Source of the DNA: Paraburkholderia youngii
GTDB lineage: Bacteria > Pseudomonadota > Gammaproteobacteria > Burkholderiales > Burkholderiaceae
Assembly: GCF_013366925.1 (NCBI RefSeq)
Contig: NZ_JAALDK010000001.1
Coordinates: 2,239,089 to 2,303,088, forward strand
Reading direction: 5' to 3'
Length of the DNA: 64,000 nucleotides
The translations under genes and the position numbers were made by a program. The first letter of the stretch is position 1. Each line of letters begins with the position of its first letter. The notes under the pieces are model-generated. The model ran no database searches. It was not told the origin of the DNA and saw only the letters and a program-made list of their open reading frames with translations. Below, in pieces: positions 7,890-17,306 of the stretch.

Positions 7890-9269
7890 TTACTCCTTGG
7901 AATGGGCGCGCTGCGCGCGCGTGGTGTGAAGCGTCAGCGCGGCGTCGACATATGCGTGCGCCTGGCCGACGTATTGAGCGGGATCGAGCAGCTGCTTGAG
8001 GCGCTCGATCGAAAGATGTTCGGTGACGGCCGCGTCGGCGGCAAGCACGTCGTACAGCGTCTTGCCGTCGCGGATCGCCGCCTTCGACGCGCGCTCGACC
8101 AGATGATGCGCGTCGAGCCGGCCGATGGCATCGCCGAGCGCGAGCATCACCGCTTCGCCGAGGATCAGCCCGTGCGTGACGTCGAGATTCTTCGCAAGTC
8201 GCGGCACGTTCACGTTCAAGCCGGACGCGATCTGTTCGATGTTCGCGAGCGCGCCGCCCGCGAGACGCGCGAGATCCGGCAGCGCGTCCCATTCGGCTTG
8301 CCAGCCGCCGAGCGCGCGTTCGTGCTCCTGCACCATGCCGGCGAACACGGTTGCGACCAGGCCGGGCGCTCGCGTCGCGGCCGTCAGCACCGCCGCGCAA
8401 CCGACCGGGTTGCGCTTGTGCGGCATCGTCGACGATCCGCCCTTGCCGGCCGCGGCCGGTTCGGCGAGCTCGTCGATTTCGGTTTGCATCTGCAGCGACA
8501 CATCGCGCGCGATCTTGCCGAGCGTGCCGATCAGCATGCCGAACAGCGACGCCGTCTCGGCGATGCGATCGCGCTGCGTATGCCACGGCAAGGTCGGCAC
8601 CGCAAGCCCGAGTTCCTTGGCGAGCGACTGCGTGACCTGCGGCGCCGCCTCGCGCAGACTCGCGAGCGTGCCGGCCGCGCCGCCGAATTGCAGCACGAGC
8701 ACGCGCTCTCGCAGTGCATCGAGCCTATCGCGATGTCGCAGCAGTGCGTCGAGCCATTGCGCGAACTTCAGACCCAGCGTGATCGGCAGCGCCTGTTGCA
8801 GCCATGTGCGGCCGATCATCGGCGTCGCGCGATGGGTGGCCGCGAGTTTCGCGATCGCGTCGCAGGTGGCTTGCAGGCCGCTGTCGAGCAGGTCGAAGGT
8901 GTCGCGCAGTTGCAGCACAGTCGCGGTGTCGATGATGTCCTGGCTCGTCGCGCCCCAATGCACGTATTTGCCCGCTTCGGCGTCGGCGGCTTTGACGCGT
9001 GCGGTCAGTTGCTTGACGAGCGGAATCGCGAGGTTGCCGCCGAGCGCGGCGTCGCGTGCGAGCGCGTCGGCGTCGAGCTGGTCGGCCTGGCAGGCCGCTT
9101 CGATCGCGGGGACGGCGGATTCGGGAATGACTTTGTGCGCGGCGGAGGCGCGCGCGAGTGCGGCTTCGACGTCGAGCATTCGCTGCAGCGTGGCACGCGG
9201 CGCCCAGATGTCGTTCATCGGCTGTGTGCCGCAAAGAAGGCCAGTCAGACGGGCGCTGGAGTCGAGCAT
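7890..9269 (-). CDS. pcaB: 3-carboxy-cis,cis-muconate cycloisomerase
   Basis: A 459-residue fumarase/aspartase-superfamily enzyme that cyclises beta-carboxy-cis,cis-muconate. The superfamily signature GKGGSSTMPHKRNPVGC is intact, as are HWGATSQDIIDTA and the WLQQALPITLG block. The chosen start MLDSSARLTG fits PcaB homologues; an upstream in-frame start would add 47 residues with no family likeness. The 292-nt gap upstream, containing a large inverted repeat, separates it from pcaJ, so it may be transcribed from its own promoter. Confidence 0.95.
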   Translation of the reverse strand: MLDSSARLTGLLCGTQPMNDIWAPRATLQRMLDVEAALARASAAHKVIPESAVPAIEAACQADQLDADALARDAALGGNLAIPLVKQLTARVKAADAEAGKYVHWGATSQDIIDTATVLQLRDTFDLLDSGLQATCDAIAKLAATHRATPMIGRTWLQQALPITLGLKFAQWLDALLRHRDRLDALRERVLVLQFGGAAGTLASLREAAPQVTQSLAKELGLAVPTLPWHTQRDRIAETASLFGMLIGTLGKIARDVSLQMQTEIDELAEPAAAGKGGSSTMPHKRNPVGCAAVLTAATRAPGLVATVFAGMVQEHERALGGWQAEWDALPDLARLAGGALANIEQIASGLNVNVPRLAKNLDVTHGLILGEAVMLALGDAIGRLDAHHLVERASKAAIRDGKTLYDVLAADAAVTEHLSIERLKQLLDPAQYVGQAHAYVDAALTLHTTRAQRAHSKE

Positions 9270-9439
9270 GGTGACGACGATGTTTGAGGGAATCGGAAGT
9301 GAAGAAACGGCGCGGCGCGGCGGGTCGAAGCAGACACCGCGGTGGACCGGCGCTTGTAGCGCGCTCGTGCCATACGTATGCCGCACTTTGTGCTGCGTAT
9401 TGTGCGCCAAACGCGGGCAGGCTGTCGCTGAAGTTGTCA

Positions 9440-9479
9440 GGCCAGCGCTGACGAAGAGTTTGCCTCGTCAGCGCTGGCC
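9440..9479. repeat. perfect 15-bp inverted repeat between pcaJ and pcaB
   Basis: GGCCAGCGCTGACGA (9440-9454) pairs with TCGTCAGCGCTGGCC (9465-9479) around a 10-nt loop. It sits in the gap between the two pca gene pairs. No T-run follows on either strand, so it is not a standard intrinsic terminator; an RNA-processing or stabilising hairpin, or a partial terminator, is possible. Confidence 0.75.
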
Positions 9480-9561
9480 CGTTCGTGCAATGCTGCCTTC
9501 AGACGAGGCGCCATCGATGCGGCCGCAAGGCAGGCCGCCGCCGCGACGCCTCAGCCACGCA

Positions 9562-10221
9562 TCAGGCCGCGCGTGCGGCCTGGGTGCCGTCGGTCATCGG
9601 CACGCCAGTCAGCTTCAGCAGTTCGTCGAAGCCGATGTCCGTGAAAATCTCGCGCACGACGAGGCCTTCCTTTGTGACGTCGATCATCGCGAGGTCCGTA
9701 TAGATACGGGTCACGCAGGCGATACCGGTGACCGGGTACGAGCACTCGGCGGTGATCTTGCTTTCGCCTTGCTTGGTCAGGTGCTCCATCATCACGTAGA
9801 CCTGCTTCGCGCCGATCGCGAGGTCCATCGCACCGCCGACCGCCGGAATCGCGTCGGGCGCACCGGTGTGCCAGTTCGCGAGGTCGCCCTTCGCCGACAC
9901 CTGGAACGCGCCGAGCACGCAGAAGTCCAGATGGCCGCCGCGCATCATCGCGAACGAATCCGCGTGATGGAAGTAAGCGCCGCCCGTCAGCAGCGTGACG
10001 TGCTGCTTGCCGGCGTTGATCAGTTCGTCGTCTTCCTCGCCCTTCGCCGGTGCCGGGCCCATGCCGAGCAGACCGTTTTCGCTGTGCAGGAAGATTTCCT
10101 TGTCGGCGGCGAGGTGGTTCGCCACCAGCGTCGGCACGCCGATGCCGAGGTTCACGTAAGCGCCTTCAGGGATGTCCTGGGCAACGCGCTTGGCCATTTC
10201 ATCGCGGGTCAGTTTCTTCAT
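9562..10221 (-). CDS. pcaJ: 3-oxoadipate CoA-transferase subunit B
   Basis: A 219-residue beta subunit of succinyl-CoA:3-oxoadipate CoA-transferase, which activates beta-ketoadipate. The catalytic glutamate lies in LHSENGLLGMGP; NLGIGVPTLVANHL and GGAMDLAIGAKQV are also characteristic. It follows pcaI with a 13-nt gap and must form the complex with it. The thiolase PcaF that completes the pathway is not in this window. Confidence 0.95.
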   Translation of the reverse strand: MKKLTRDEMAKRVAQDIPEGAYVNLGIGVPTLVANHLAADKEIFLHSENGLLGMGPAPAKGEEDDELINAGKQHVTLLTGGAYFHHADSFAMMRGGHLDFCVLGAFQVSAKGDLANWHTGAPDAIPAVGGAMDLAIGAKQVYVMMEHLTKQGESKITAECSYPVTGIACVTRIYTDLAMIDVTKEGLVVREIFTDIGFDELLKLTGVPMTDGTQAARAA

Positions 10222-10234
10222 GTCGGTCTCCGGG

Positions 10235-10942
10235 TCAGGCAGCAGCGTCGTGAGGATTGGGCGTGGGGAGATGCGCCGCTTGCGGCACTTCGATCACGCG
10301 TTGCACGAAAATACCGGGCGTGACGATTTCTTCCGGATCGAGGCCGCCGAGCGGCACCACTTCCGACACCTGCACGATTGCGGTCTTCGCGGCGCTCGCC
10401 ATGATCGGCCCGAAGTTACGCGCGGTCTTGCGATAGATCAGGTTGCCCCAGCGGTCGCCCTTGTACGCCTTGATCAGCGCGAAGTCCGCATGCAGCGGCG
10501 ACTCGAGCACGTAGTGACGGCCGTCGATCAGGCGGGTTTCCTTGCCTTCGGCGAGCTTGGTGCCGTACGCGGTCGGCGTGAAGAAGCCGCCGATGCCCGC
10601 GCCCGCCGCGCGGATGCGCTCGGCGAGATTGCCTTGCGGCACGAGTTCCAGTTCGATTTCGCCGGCGCGATAGAGCGCGTCGAAGACATACGAGTCGGTC
10701 TGGCGCGGGAACGAGCAGATGATCTTGCGCACGCGCTTGGCCTTCAGCAGCGCCGCGAGGCCGATGTCGCCGTTACCTGCGTTGTTGTTGACGATGGTCA
10801 GGTTGCGCGCGCCCTGTTCGATCAGCGCGTCGATCAGTTCGGACGGCATGCCGGCCGTGCCGAAGCCGCCGATCATGACGGTCGCGCCGTCGTGGACATC
10901 GGCGACCGCCGATTGAAGTGTCTCGAAAATCTTGTTGATCAT
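10235..10942 (-). CDS. pcaI: 3-oxoadipate CoA-transferase subunit A
   Basis: A 235-residue alpha subunit of the 3-oxoadipate CoA-transferase. The family stretch VMIGGFGTAGMPSELIDAL is at residues 22-40, followed by NNNAGNGDIGLAAL and GGFFTPTAYGTKLAEGKE. It is the first gene of the minus-strand pca cluster and is divergent from the LysR-type regulator, with a 433-nt intergenic region between them that should hold the regulated promoter. Confidence 0.95.
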   Translation of the reverse strand: MINKIFETLQSAVADVHDGATVMIGGFGTAGMPSELIDALIEQGARNLTIVNNNAGNGDIGLAALLKAKRVRKIICSFPRQTDSYVFDALYRAGEIELELVPQGNLAERIRAAGAGIGGFFTPTAYGTKLAEGKETRLIDGRHYVLESPLHADFALIKAYKGDRWGNLIYRKTARNFGPIMASAAKTAIVQVSEVVPLGGLDPEEIVTPGIFVQRVIEVPQAAHLPTPNPHDAAA

Positions 10943-11375
10943 GTCGAATTTCCTTTGGGGGCGCTACGTGCCGCTGGGCTGACAGCCCTCACCGACCAGG
11001 CTCGCGGCAAAGCTCGCGCGGAAACAGTCTCCGGGCATGCTGGCGACGGCTCGCGAGGGAGAGGGCGGGCTGGCGCCTTCGATTGATTCGCCGCTGAATT
11101 TTGTTCGTTACATGAACAGTGATTCGTTTAGCGAACGCTCCGGCGATTATGGTTGTCCTGTGGGCGGATTGTCAAGGCAGGGAAACCCCCTTCATCATAG
11201 GTCGCCGCTCGCGGCGGCGAAGGCGCGGGTTGTCCTTGCCCGGCGCTCGTCTTGCGCGCGAAAAAGCCGGCCGCGCAAAATCCCACTATGCTTATGGGCG
11301 ATTTTTCAACTAGGCTCTATAGCGATACGGCATAGGCACCCCCTTGCCTCGCCCGGCCCGCGAGCCATAACTAGT
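10943..11375. promoter_or_regulatory. divergent pcaI / lysR control region with a LysR-type box
   Basis: This 433-nt gap holds no convincing gene. At 11317-11335 it reads CTAT-AGCGATACGGC-ATAG, a perfect inverted repeat of the T-N11-A form used by LysR-type regulators, 40 nt before the regulator ATG. That position suits autoregulation; a box nearer pcaI was not evident. The half nearest pcaI contains the ordinary ribosome binding site CAAAGGAAATT just before the pcaI ATG. Confidence 0.5.
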
Positions 11376-12305
11376 ATGTCCGAGACACATCTGGATCTGA
11401 ATCTGATCCCCTATCTGGTTGCGATGGAAGACACGCGCAACGTGAGCCGCGCCGCCGAGCAGCTCGGCGTGAGCCAGCCGCGCGTGAGCACCGCGCTTGG
11501 CCGTCTGCGCGAATACTTCGACGATCCGCTGTTCGTGCGCACATCGAAAGGCATGGAGCCGACACCGCGCGCGCTCGCGATCCTGCCCGCCGCGCGCGAC
11601 GCGCTGCTGCGCATCGAGAAAGGCATGCTCGACGTGCAGGACTTCGATCCGGCGACGAGCACGCACACGTTCTCGATCGCGCTGTCCGACGTCGGCGAGA
11701 TCGTGTTTCTGCCGCGTCTTTTGCAGTTGTTCGCCGAGCGCGCGCCGTCGGCGAATCTGCGCTCCGTGACGCTGTCGCCGTCGCAGGTGGAGCGCGGGCT
11801 CGAATCGGGCGACGTCGATCTCGCCGTCGGCTATTTTCCGGACCTGGCGGGCAACAACTTCTTTCAGCAGCGACTCTTCACCCACCGCTTCATCTGCCTG
11901 ATGCGCAGCGGACATCCACTGTCGAAGGGGCCGCTCACGCTCGAGCAATATGTGGCCTCGGGGCACGCGGTGGTGCGCGCCGAGGGACGCAGCCAGGAAG
12001 TGCTCGAGCAGTACCTCGAAAAGAAGCGCATCAAGCGGCGCGCGGTGCTCGAAACGCCGCACTTCATGAGCCTGCCTTTCATCCTCGCGCGCACCGATCT
12101 GCTCGCGACCGTTCCGCACGCGATCGGCTTCGCGTACGTGTCGGAGCATGCGTCGATCATGCTCGTCGAGCCGCCGCTGCCGTTGCCGCGCTTCGACCTG
12201 CGGCAGCACTGGCATCGCAAGTTTCATAACGATCCGCGCCTCAGCTGGCTGCGCGGCGTGGTCGCCGAACTGTTCAACGATGCGATGGACGAATGGCCGA
12301 AGTAG
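11376..12305 (+). CDS. LysR-family transcriptional regulator next to the pca genes
   Basis: A 309-residue LysR-type protein. The N-terminal winged helix-turn-helix is clear ([23 protein letters not shown], then [18 protein letters not shown]), and the rest is a periplasmic-binding-like inducer domain ([13 protein letters not shown]). The N-terminus [19 protein letters not shown] resembles the NahR/NodD/LinR branch. The start ATG was chosen because it begins this domain. Divergent placement from pcaI suggests control of the pca genes, probably with a pathway intermediate such as beta-carboxymuconate or protocatechuate as inducer; that is inferred. Confidence 0.88.
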   Translation: MSETHLDLNLIPYLVAMEDTRNVSRAAEQLGVSQPRVSTALGRLREYFDDPLFVRTSKGMEPTPRALAILPAARDALLRIEKGMLDVQDFDPATSTHTFSIALSDVGEIVFLPRLLQLFAERAPSANLRSVTLSPSQVERGLESGDVDLAVGYFPDLAGNNFFQQRLFTHRFICLMRSGHPLSKGPLTLEQYVASGHAVVRAEGRSQEVLEQYLEKKRIKRRAVLETPHFMSLPFILARTDLLATVPHAIGFAYVSEHASIMLVEPPLPLPRFDLRQHWHRKFHNDPRLSWLRGVVAELFNDAMDEWPK

Positions 12306-12442
12306 CCGCTCGAGGCAAGTCCGCGACCGCCCCGGCAGCGAAAGGGGCATCGGCATCTTCGGGCGCAAAACATGGAACAATGACCTCAGTTACTGACCCC
12401 GCGCGCAGCGCAGCATCGACACGCGATCCAGGAGGACGACGC

Positions 12443-13081
12443 ATGACCAGCAGCAAGGCAAAGAAAACCAAACCCGCAGCGGCCGTCGAACGCCCGAGCC
12501 GCGAAGAAGCTGAGGCAGCGGTGCGCGTGCTGCTGCGCTGGGCCGGCGACGATCCACAGCGCGAAGGCCTGATCGACACGCCGGCGCGCGTGACGCGCGC
12601 TTACGACGAGTTCTTCGCGGGCTATCAGGTCGATCCGCGCGAAATCCTCGCGCGTACCTTCTCCGAAGTGGACGGCTACGACGAAATGATCGTGCTGAAG
12701 GACATCCGCTTCGAAAGCTACTGCGAGCACCATATGGTGCCGATCATCGGACGCGCGCACGTCGCGTATCTGCCGAATCATCGCGTGGTCGGCATTTCGA
12801 AGCTCGCGCGTCTAGTCGATGCGTTCGCGAAGCGGCTGCAGATCCAGGAAAAGATGACGGTGCAGATCGCCGATACGCTGAACGACGTGCTGCAACCGGC
12901 CGGCGTCGGCGTAATTCTCGAAGCCGCGCATCAGTGCATGTCGACGCGTGGCGTGCATAAAGCGGGCGTCACGATGGTCACCTCGCGCATGCTCGGCACG
13001 TTCCGCACCGATCCGTCGACCCGGCGGGAGTTTCTGGCGATCGTCGGGAATCCGGGCGTGGTGGCCATGCCGAATGCCTGA
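12443..13081 (+). CDS. folE: GTP cyclohydrolase I
   Basis: A 212-residue enzyme that makes 7,8-dihydroneopterin triphosphate from GTP, the first step to folate and pterins. The zinc ligands are present in SYCEHHMVP and HQCMSTRG, with GRAHVAYLP and [15 protein letters not shown] between them. I chose the ATG at 12443, which has AGGAGG seven bases upstream; in-frame upstream codons overlap the end of the LysR gene and look non-coding. The lysine-rich N-terminal 20 residues are poorly conserved in the family. Confidence 0.95.
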   Translation: MTSSKAKKTKPAAAVERPSREEAEAAVRVLLRWAGDDPQREGLIDTPARVTRAYDEFFAGYQVDPREILARTFSEVDGYDEMIVLKDIRFESYCEHHMVPIIGRAHVAYLPNHRVVGISKLARLVDAFAKRLQIQEKMTVQIADTLNDVLQPAGVGVILEAAHQCMSTRGVHKAGVTMVTSRMLGTFRTDPSTRREFLAIVGNPGVVAMPNA

Positions 13082-13346
13082 TGCGGTGAACCCAGGGGCC
13101 GTTTGGGGTTCGGTGACGATGCAGCCCCCGCCCCTGCGAATCCTGCGTGCGGCCCCGCGCGCACTCTCTTCACGCTCACCGGCAACGTCGTGGTGGGCCG
13201 GTGGGGTTGACAGTTAGTTGCGTCTCATCGATCACCCCGCCCAATCCACCCTCCCCACGCGCACCGCGCACCGCCCACAAGCCATCGCCTATGCTGAAAT
13301 CCAAGGTGCGCATGCCAGCCCACCAGCAGCAACAGGAGCGGCTCAA

Positions 13347-14471
13347 TTGGTCGAGTTTCCGTTGTCGGCGATTTCAAACTGGGGCAGCGCGATCGTGTTC
13401 GTCAACGTCCTGCTGACGCGCCTCGGCGTACCGATCCCGGCCGTGCCGATGCTGCTGGTCGCGGGCTCGGCGATCGCCGCGGGCACCCTGTCGTTCTGGC
13501 CGACTCTCGGCGCGGCGGTGCTAGGCGCCTTGATGGGCGACGGCACCTGGTTCGCGGCCGGCCGGCTGTATGGGCGCAAGCTGCTCGCATGGCTCGGCCG
13601 CCTGTCGCCCGTCGTCGATACGAGGCTCGAAATGGCGCGCTCGCTATTCGAACGCTATGGCATGCCGCTCGTGTCGATTTCGAAGTTCGTGCCTGGGCTC
13701 GGCCTGATCACGCCGCCGTTGATGGGCACGACCGCCGTCGACATCCGCATCTACGCACTATGGGATCTGGCCAGTGTGATCGCATGGGCGACTTTCTGGC
13801 TGCTTGGCGGCGCGGCGGTGGAGCGCGAGGTGCATATGTTGCGCGCATTCGTCGAACGGCGCGGCGGCACACTCGCCGACATCCTTCTTGTGGTGGCGCT
13901 GTTCTATCTGCTCTGCCGGCTGTATCTGCGATATGACGAACAACGTCGGTTCAGGCGAGCCGCGTCGGCCCCGGCCACGCCGATGCTGGCCACGCCGATG
14001 CTGGCCGCGCCGACGCACGCGTCACCGGCGAGCGACGCATCGAGACTGCCGTGGAGCTGGCGGCACTCCGGTCGCCTGAGCCGCACGGCGCCGTCCCGCG
14101 TGCTCGATGCGCGGCCCGGCGCACCACTGCTCGATCTGCGAGGCCAGATCCCCGACGCGCTCGCGCTCGATCCTCACTCGCCCGAACTGATCGACGGTGC
14201 ACTGCGCACGCACGACGTGGTCATCTATTGCATCTGTCCGGACAGCGCGACCGCGCTCGAAGTCTCGCAACATATGCGCCGCAACGGCTACACGCGGATT
14301 CGCGCACTACGTGGCGGGCTCGACGCATGGCGGCGGCGCGGCTTCCCGGTGGGCTCGCTGGCTTACGCGGACGGTATGGCGGCCGATCAGCCACGCCCGG
14401 CGTGGCGGGGCGAAACTGCAGCTGCAGTGACGTTGCGCGGTTTCGCGCCGCGCAGCGTGGAGCGCGCCTGA
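13347..14471 (+). CDS. DedA-family membrane protein fused to a rhodanese domain
   Basis: A 374-residue protein from a TTG start at 13347, preceded by AGGAG with 8-nt spacing; earlier in-frame codons do not look like protein. The first 210 residues form a DedA/VTT-type membrane domain: LLVAGSAIAAG, ALMGDGTWFAAGRLYG, then FERYGMPLVSISKFVPGLG, a re-entrant-loop arginine/glycine pattern, and later helices. After an Ala/Thr/Pro linker with a short near-repeat (PATPMLATPMLAAPTH) comes a rhodanese fold with the active-site cysteine in VIYCICPDSA and the CDC25-like ending RALRGGLDAWRRRGFPV. Such fusions are known. A sulfur-transfer or redox role at the inner membrane is inferred. Confidence 0.85.
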   Translation: MVEFPLSAISNWGSAIVFVNVLLTRLGVPIPAVPMLLVAGSAIAAGTLSFWPTLGAAVLGALMGDGTWFAAGRLYGRKLLAWLGRLSPVVDTRLEMARSLFERYGMPLVSISKFVPGLGLITPPLMGTTAVDIRIYALWDLASVIAWATFWLLGGAAVEREVHMLRAFVERRGGTLADILLVVALFYLLCRLYLRYDEQRRFRRAASAPATPMLATPMLAAPTHASPASDASRLPWSWRHSGRLSRTAPSRVLDARPGAPLLDLRGQIPDALALDPHSPELIDGALRTHDVVIYCICPDSATALEVSQHMRRNGYTRIRALRGGLDAWRRRGFPVGSLAYADGMAADQPRPAWRGETAAAVTLRGFAPRSVERA

Positions 14472-14536
14472 ATCGCGCTGCGTCGCGGCCATTAGGCCGA
14501 GCGAGCGCTCACGCTCACGTGAACGGATACCTGGCG

Positions 14537-16132
14537 TCAGAGCGCCGTGCCCGTACTCGACGCCCCCTGCACCGCCGAATACTCGTCCCACTGCGCCGAC
14601 CGGGTGCGATTGCGCCCTTCGTTCTTCGCCACATAGAGCTGCGCGTCAGCGACGGCCAGCAGCTCGGCTCCGTTGGCGAAATCCGTGGCGCCCGGCAGCG
14701 CCGTGGCGCAGCCGACGCTTACCGTCACCGCCTGCGGCGCATCGTGTCCACGCACGATGACGCGGTTTTCCACCTTGCGTCGAATTTGCTCCGCGACCGT
14801 GAACGCGCCCCGCGCGGAGGTATCCGGCAGCACCACCGCGAACTCTTCGCCGCCGTAGCGCGCGACCAGATCGACCGAGCGCCGCGCCACGGACGCGATG
14901 CAATCCGCCACCGCGACCAATACTTCGTCGCCGCTCTCATGGCCGTAGGTGTCGTTGAAACGCTTGAAGTGATCGATATCGATGAACAGCACCGACAGCG
15001 GCTTGTCGTCGCGCCGCGCGCGCTTCCATTCGTCGTCGAGCCGCTTGTCGAGCACGCGGCGATTGCTGAGCCCGGTCAGCGAATCGGTCGAGGCGAGACG
15101 CAGCAGCGCGGCCTGCGCGCGCTGCTTGTCGCGCAGCGCGAACGCGAGCAGCCACGACACGACCACGAACACCGCACCGAACCCGATGGTCAGCGCAGCC
15201 GCCACGTGGCTGCGATGCTGCCACGGCGCGAGCACGTCGTCGACGGCGGGCGCGATCGCCACGATCAGCGGCGTGCCGGGTACGTGCGCGTACGTAACGA
15301 TGCGCCGCACACCGTCGACCGGCGAGACCGATACGTAGGTGCCGGAGTCGTGCGCGGTCATCGGTACGAAGGTCGGCGACTTTGCGACGCTCGCGCCGAT
15401 ATCGCGCCCGTCGACCGGCTTGCGCGCGAGCAGCGTGCCGTCCGCCATCACGATTGAAACCGAACCCTGCTCGCCGGTGTCGATCCGGTCCAGCAGGTGC
15501 TGGAAGTACTCGATGCGAATCGCGAGCAGAGCGATGCCGGCGAAGTTGCCCTGCGCATCGTCGATGCGCCGCGTCAGCGCGATCGACGGCATGCCGCCGC
15601 GCAGCCGCGACATGAACGGATGCGAGAAATACAGGCCCGCCGCCGGGTTGCGCAGCTGCACCTGAAAGTATTCGCGGTCGTCGAGATGGACGGTGGTGTT
15701 GGCGTCGTCGTACTGTGCGGCGGCCACTTCGCCGTCGGCGCCCACGACATACGCACCGCCGAGAAAGGCGGCGGTGGTCGCGCGATCGAACAGCCTCGCC
15801 TGGCGTGCCGGGACCGGCAGGGTCCAGGTGTCCGGACTGCGCGCGGCATCCACCATCGATTGCAACGACAGATTATAGATTTCGACGTTGCGCGCGAGAT
15901 CCGCGGAAATGATCGACACGAGGTTTTGCGAGGTCTGGCGCGCATGATCGAGCATTTCGCGGCGGCCTTCGCCGACTTCCACCGCAGTGAGGATCGACAT
16001 CGCCAACGCGACGAGCGTGCCGGCGACGCCGGCCACCCACGGGCGGTTGCCCACATAGCGGGTCATCCCGGCTCGAACGGCATGCAACGCCAGGCGCAAC
16101 CGATGACGCAGCGAAAGCCCATGCTGTGCCAC
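14537..16132 (-). CDS. membrane diguanylate cyclase with periplasmic Cache sensor
   Basis: A 531-residue protein. The GTG start at 16130-16132 is chosen because AAAGGAGG lies eight bases upstream. Helix 1 (about residues 31-52) and helix 2 (PWQHRSHVAAALTIGFGAVF, about 330-360) bracket a roughly 280-residue periplasmic dCache-type sensor. The C-terminal GGDEF domain has an intact active site RYGGEEFAVVLPD, the substrate Asp in FIDIDHFKRFND, and the inhibitory I-site RSVD five residues upstream of GGEEF. It should make cyclic di-GMP with product inhibition. The ligand is unknown. Confidence 0.92.
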   Translation of the reverse strand: MAQHGLSLRHRLRLALHAVRAGMTRYVGNRPWVAGVAGTLVALAMSILTAVEVGEGRREMLDHARQTSQNLVSIISADLARNVEIYNLSLQSMVDAARSPDTWTLPVPARQARLFDRATTAAFLGGAYVVGADGEVAAAQYDDANTTVHLDDREYFQVQLRNPAAGLYFSHPFMSRLRGGMPSIALTRRIDDAQGNFAGIALLAIRIEYFQHLLDRIDTGEQGSVSIVMADGTLLARKPVDGRDIGASVAKSPTFVPMTAHDSGTYVSVSPVDGVRRIVTYAHVPGTPLIVAIAPAVDDVLAPWQHRSHVAAALTIGFGAVFVVVSWLLAFALRDKQRAQAALLRLASTDSLTGLSNRRVLDKRLDDEWKRARRDDKPLSVLFIDIDHFKRFNDTYGHESGDEVLVAVADCIASVARRSVDLVARYGGEEFAVVLPDTSARGAFTVAEQIRRKVENRVIVRGHDAPQAVTVSVGCATALPGATDFANGAELLAVADAQLYVAKNEGRNRTRSAQWDEYSAVQGASSTGTAL

Positions 16133-16235
16133 GCTCCTCGCCTCCTTTCGCGGACGATTCTTTCGGACCAGTAGCGCGGTGCGCCGTGCAATTTGGGCTG
16201 CGGGTGCTCCGTGCCAGCGAGACCAGAGCGCTCGC

Positions 16236-17081
16236 TCAGCCCAGTAGCTCCGACGCCGCGCGCAAGCGGCGTTTGCGTTTCCTGTCGAGCCAGGCCAACG
16301 CGGCTTCGATGTGGTTCGCGTCGGCAAGCGACGCCGCATTGTCGCGCAACAGCGCTTCGCTGGCGACGGTATCGTTGAGCAACCCGAAGCGCTTCTGAAG
16401 CTTTTTCAGCCGCTTGAGCGTGCGCTTATGGCTGATTTTAAGCGCCGGCCCGAAAAACTCGAACAGATAGCGCAGTTTCTTGCCCGCTTTTCTGACATCG
16501 TGGAAGGCCGCGTAATTCGAGCGTTTTGCATGGCGCGCGCGTTTGATGCGTTTTTTCAACGAGCGCTCCGACGCCCGAATGCGCCGAGCGGCAAATTTGC
16601 GCAACGCAATATCGGCATCGTGCGTGGCGTGCAGTTCCCCGGAAGTGGTGGCCAGCGCATCGCGCAACAGATGTTTGACGTCGGCATTCAACAACGTCTC
16701 GCGGCTGGTCGCCAGCGTGTCGCGGCGCGTCTGCTCGAGCTTCGGCATCAACGCTCGTGCGTCGCCGCCTTCCTGCTTGAGCAACTCGATCAGGATGTCC
16801 CAATCGCGCGTTTTACCCGCCGCGGTGGCAAGGAACTTATAGACGGCGCGCTGGCGAGAATTTTCGCCCTTGTCGAGCAGCGGTGCGAACGCCCACCACA
16901 ACGAACGCAAACGCCGCAGTGACACACGCAGTTTGTGCAGCGCTTCGGGTGACGGGTCGTCGTGTATGCCTTTGGCGAGTCTGACCGCCTCATCGACCAG
17001 TGGCGCGGCGTAGGAAGTAAAGGCCCGCTGCGCCGATTCTTCGGGTACCGGCTCGTTGGCTGTTTCACTGTCTTGCTTCAT
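16236..17081 (-). CDS. CHAD-domain protein (polyphosphate-associated helical domain)
   Basis: A 281-residue all-helical, highly basic protein. The CHAD hallmark is visible in ALHKLRVSLRRLRSLW near the start and in the second half VRKAGKKLRYLFEFF, which carry the conserved His/Arg/Lys that line a positively charged groove. CHAD domains bind polyphosphate and localise to polyphosphate granules. There is no CYTH phosphatase domain fused here. Pit phosphate transport and PPK2 genes lie within 4 kb, in keeping with a polyphosphate role. It is 103 nt upstream of the cyclase on the same strand. Confidence 0.88.
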   Translation of the reverse strand: MKQDSETANEPVPEESAQRAFTSYAAPLVDEAVRLAKGIHDDPSPEALHKLRVSLRRLRSLWWAFAPLLDKGENSRQRAVYKFLATAAGKTRDWDILIELLKQEGGDARALMPKLEQTRRDTLATSRETLLNADVKHLLRDALATTSGELHATHDADIALRKFAARRIRASERSLKKRIKRARHAKRSNYAAFHDVRKAGKKLRYLFEFFGPALKISHKRTLKRLKKLQKRFGLLNDTVASEALLRDNAASLADANHIEAALAWLDRKRKRRLRAASELLG

Positions 17082-17306
17082 CGATGCTCCCGGAAACGTG
17101 ACCGTATTTCCAACGTAGCAAAATCGATGCTCACGAGGGATTCACCGCGCAAATCGGCGGGTTTCCCAGTTACGCGGTGGCGTGTCGTGTCGGCAGCGCC
17201 TATGCTCGACCGATGGGGCCGCTTATCGCGCGGTCCGGCGAATGCTCCGGCTTGACGATGCAGTGTGTGGCGCGGCAAATGCCGCAAACAGACCAGAGGA
17301 GGATGT

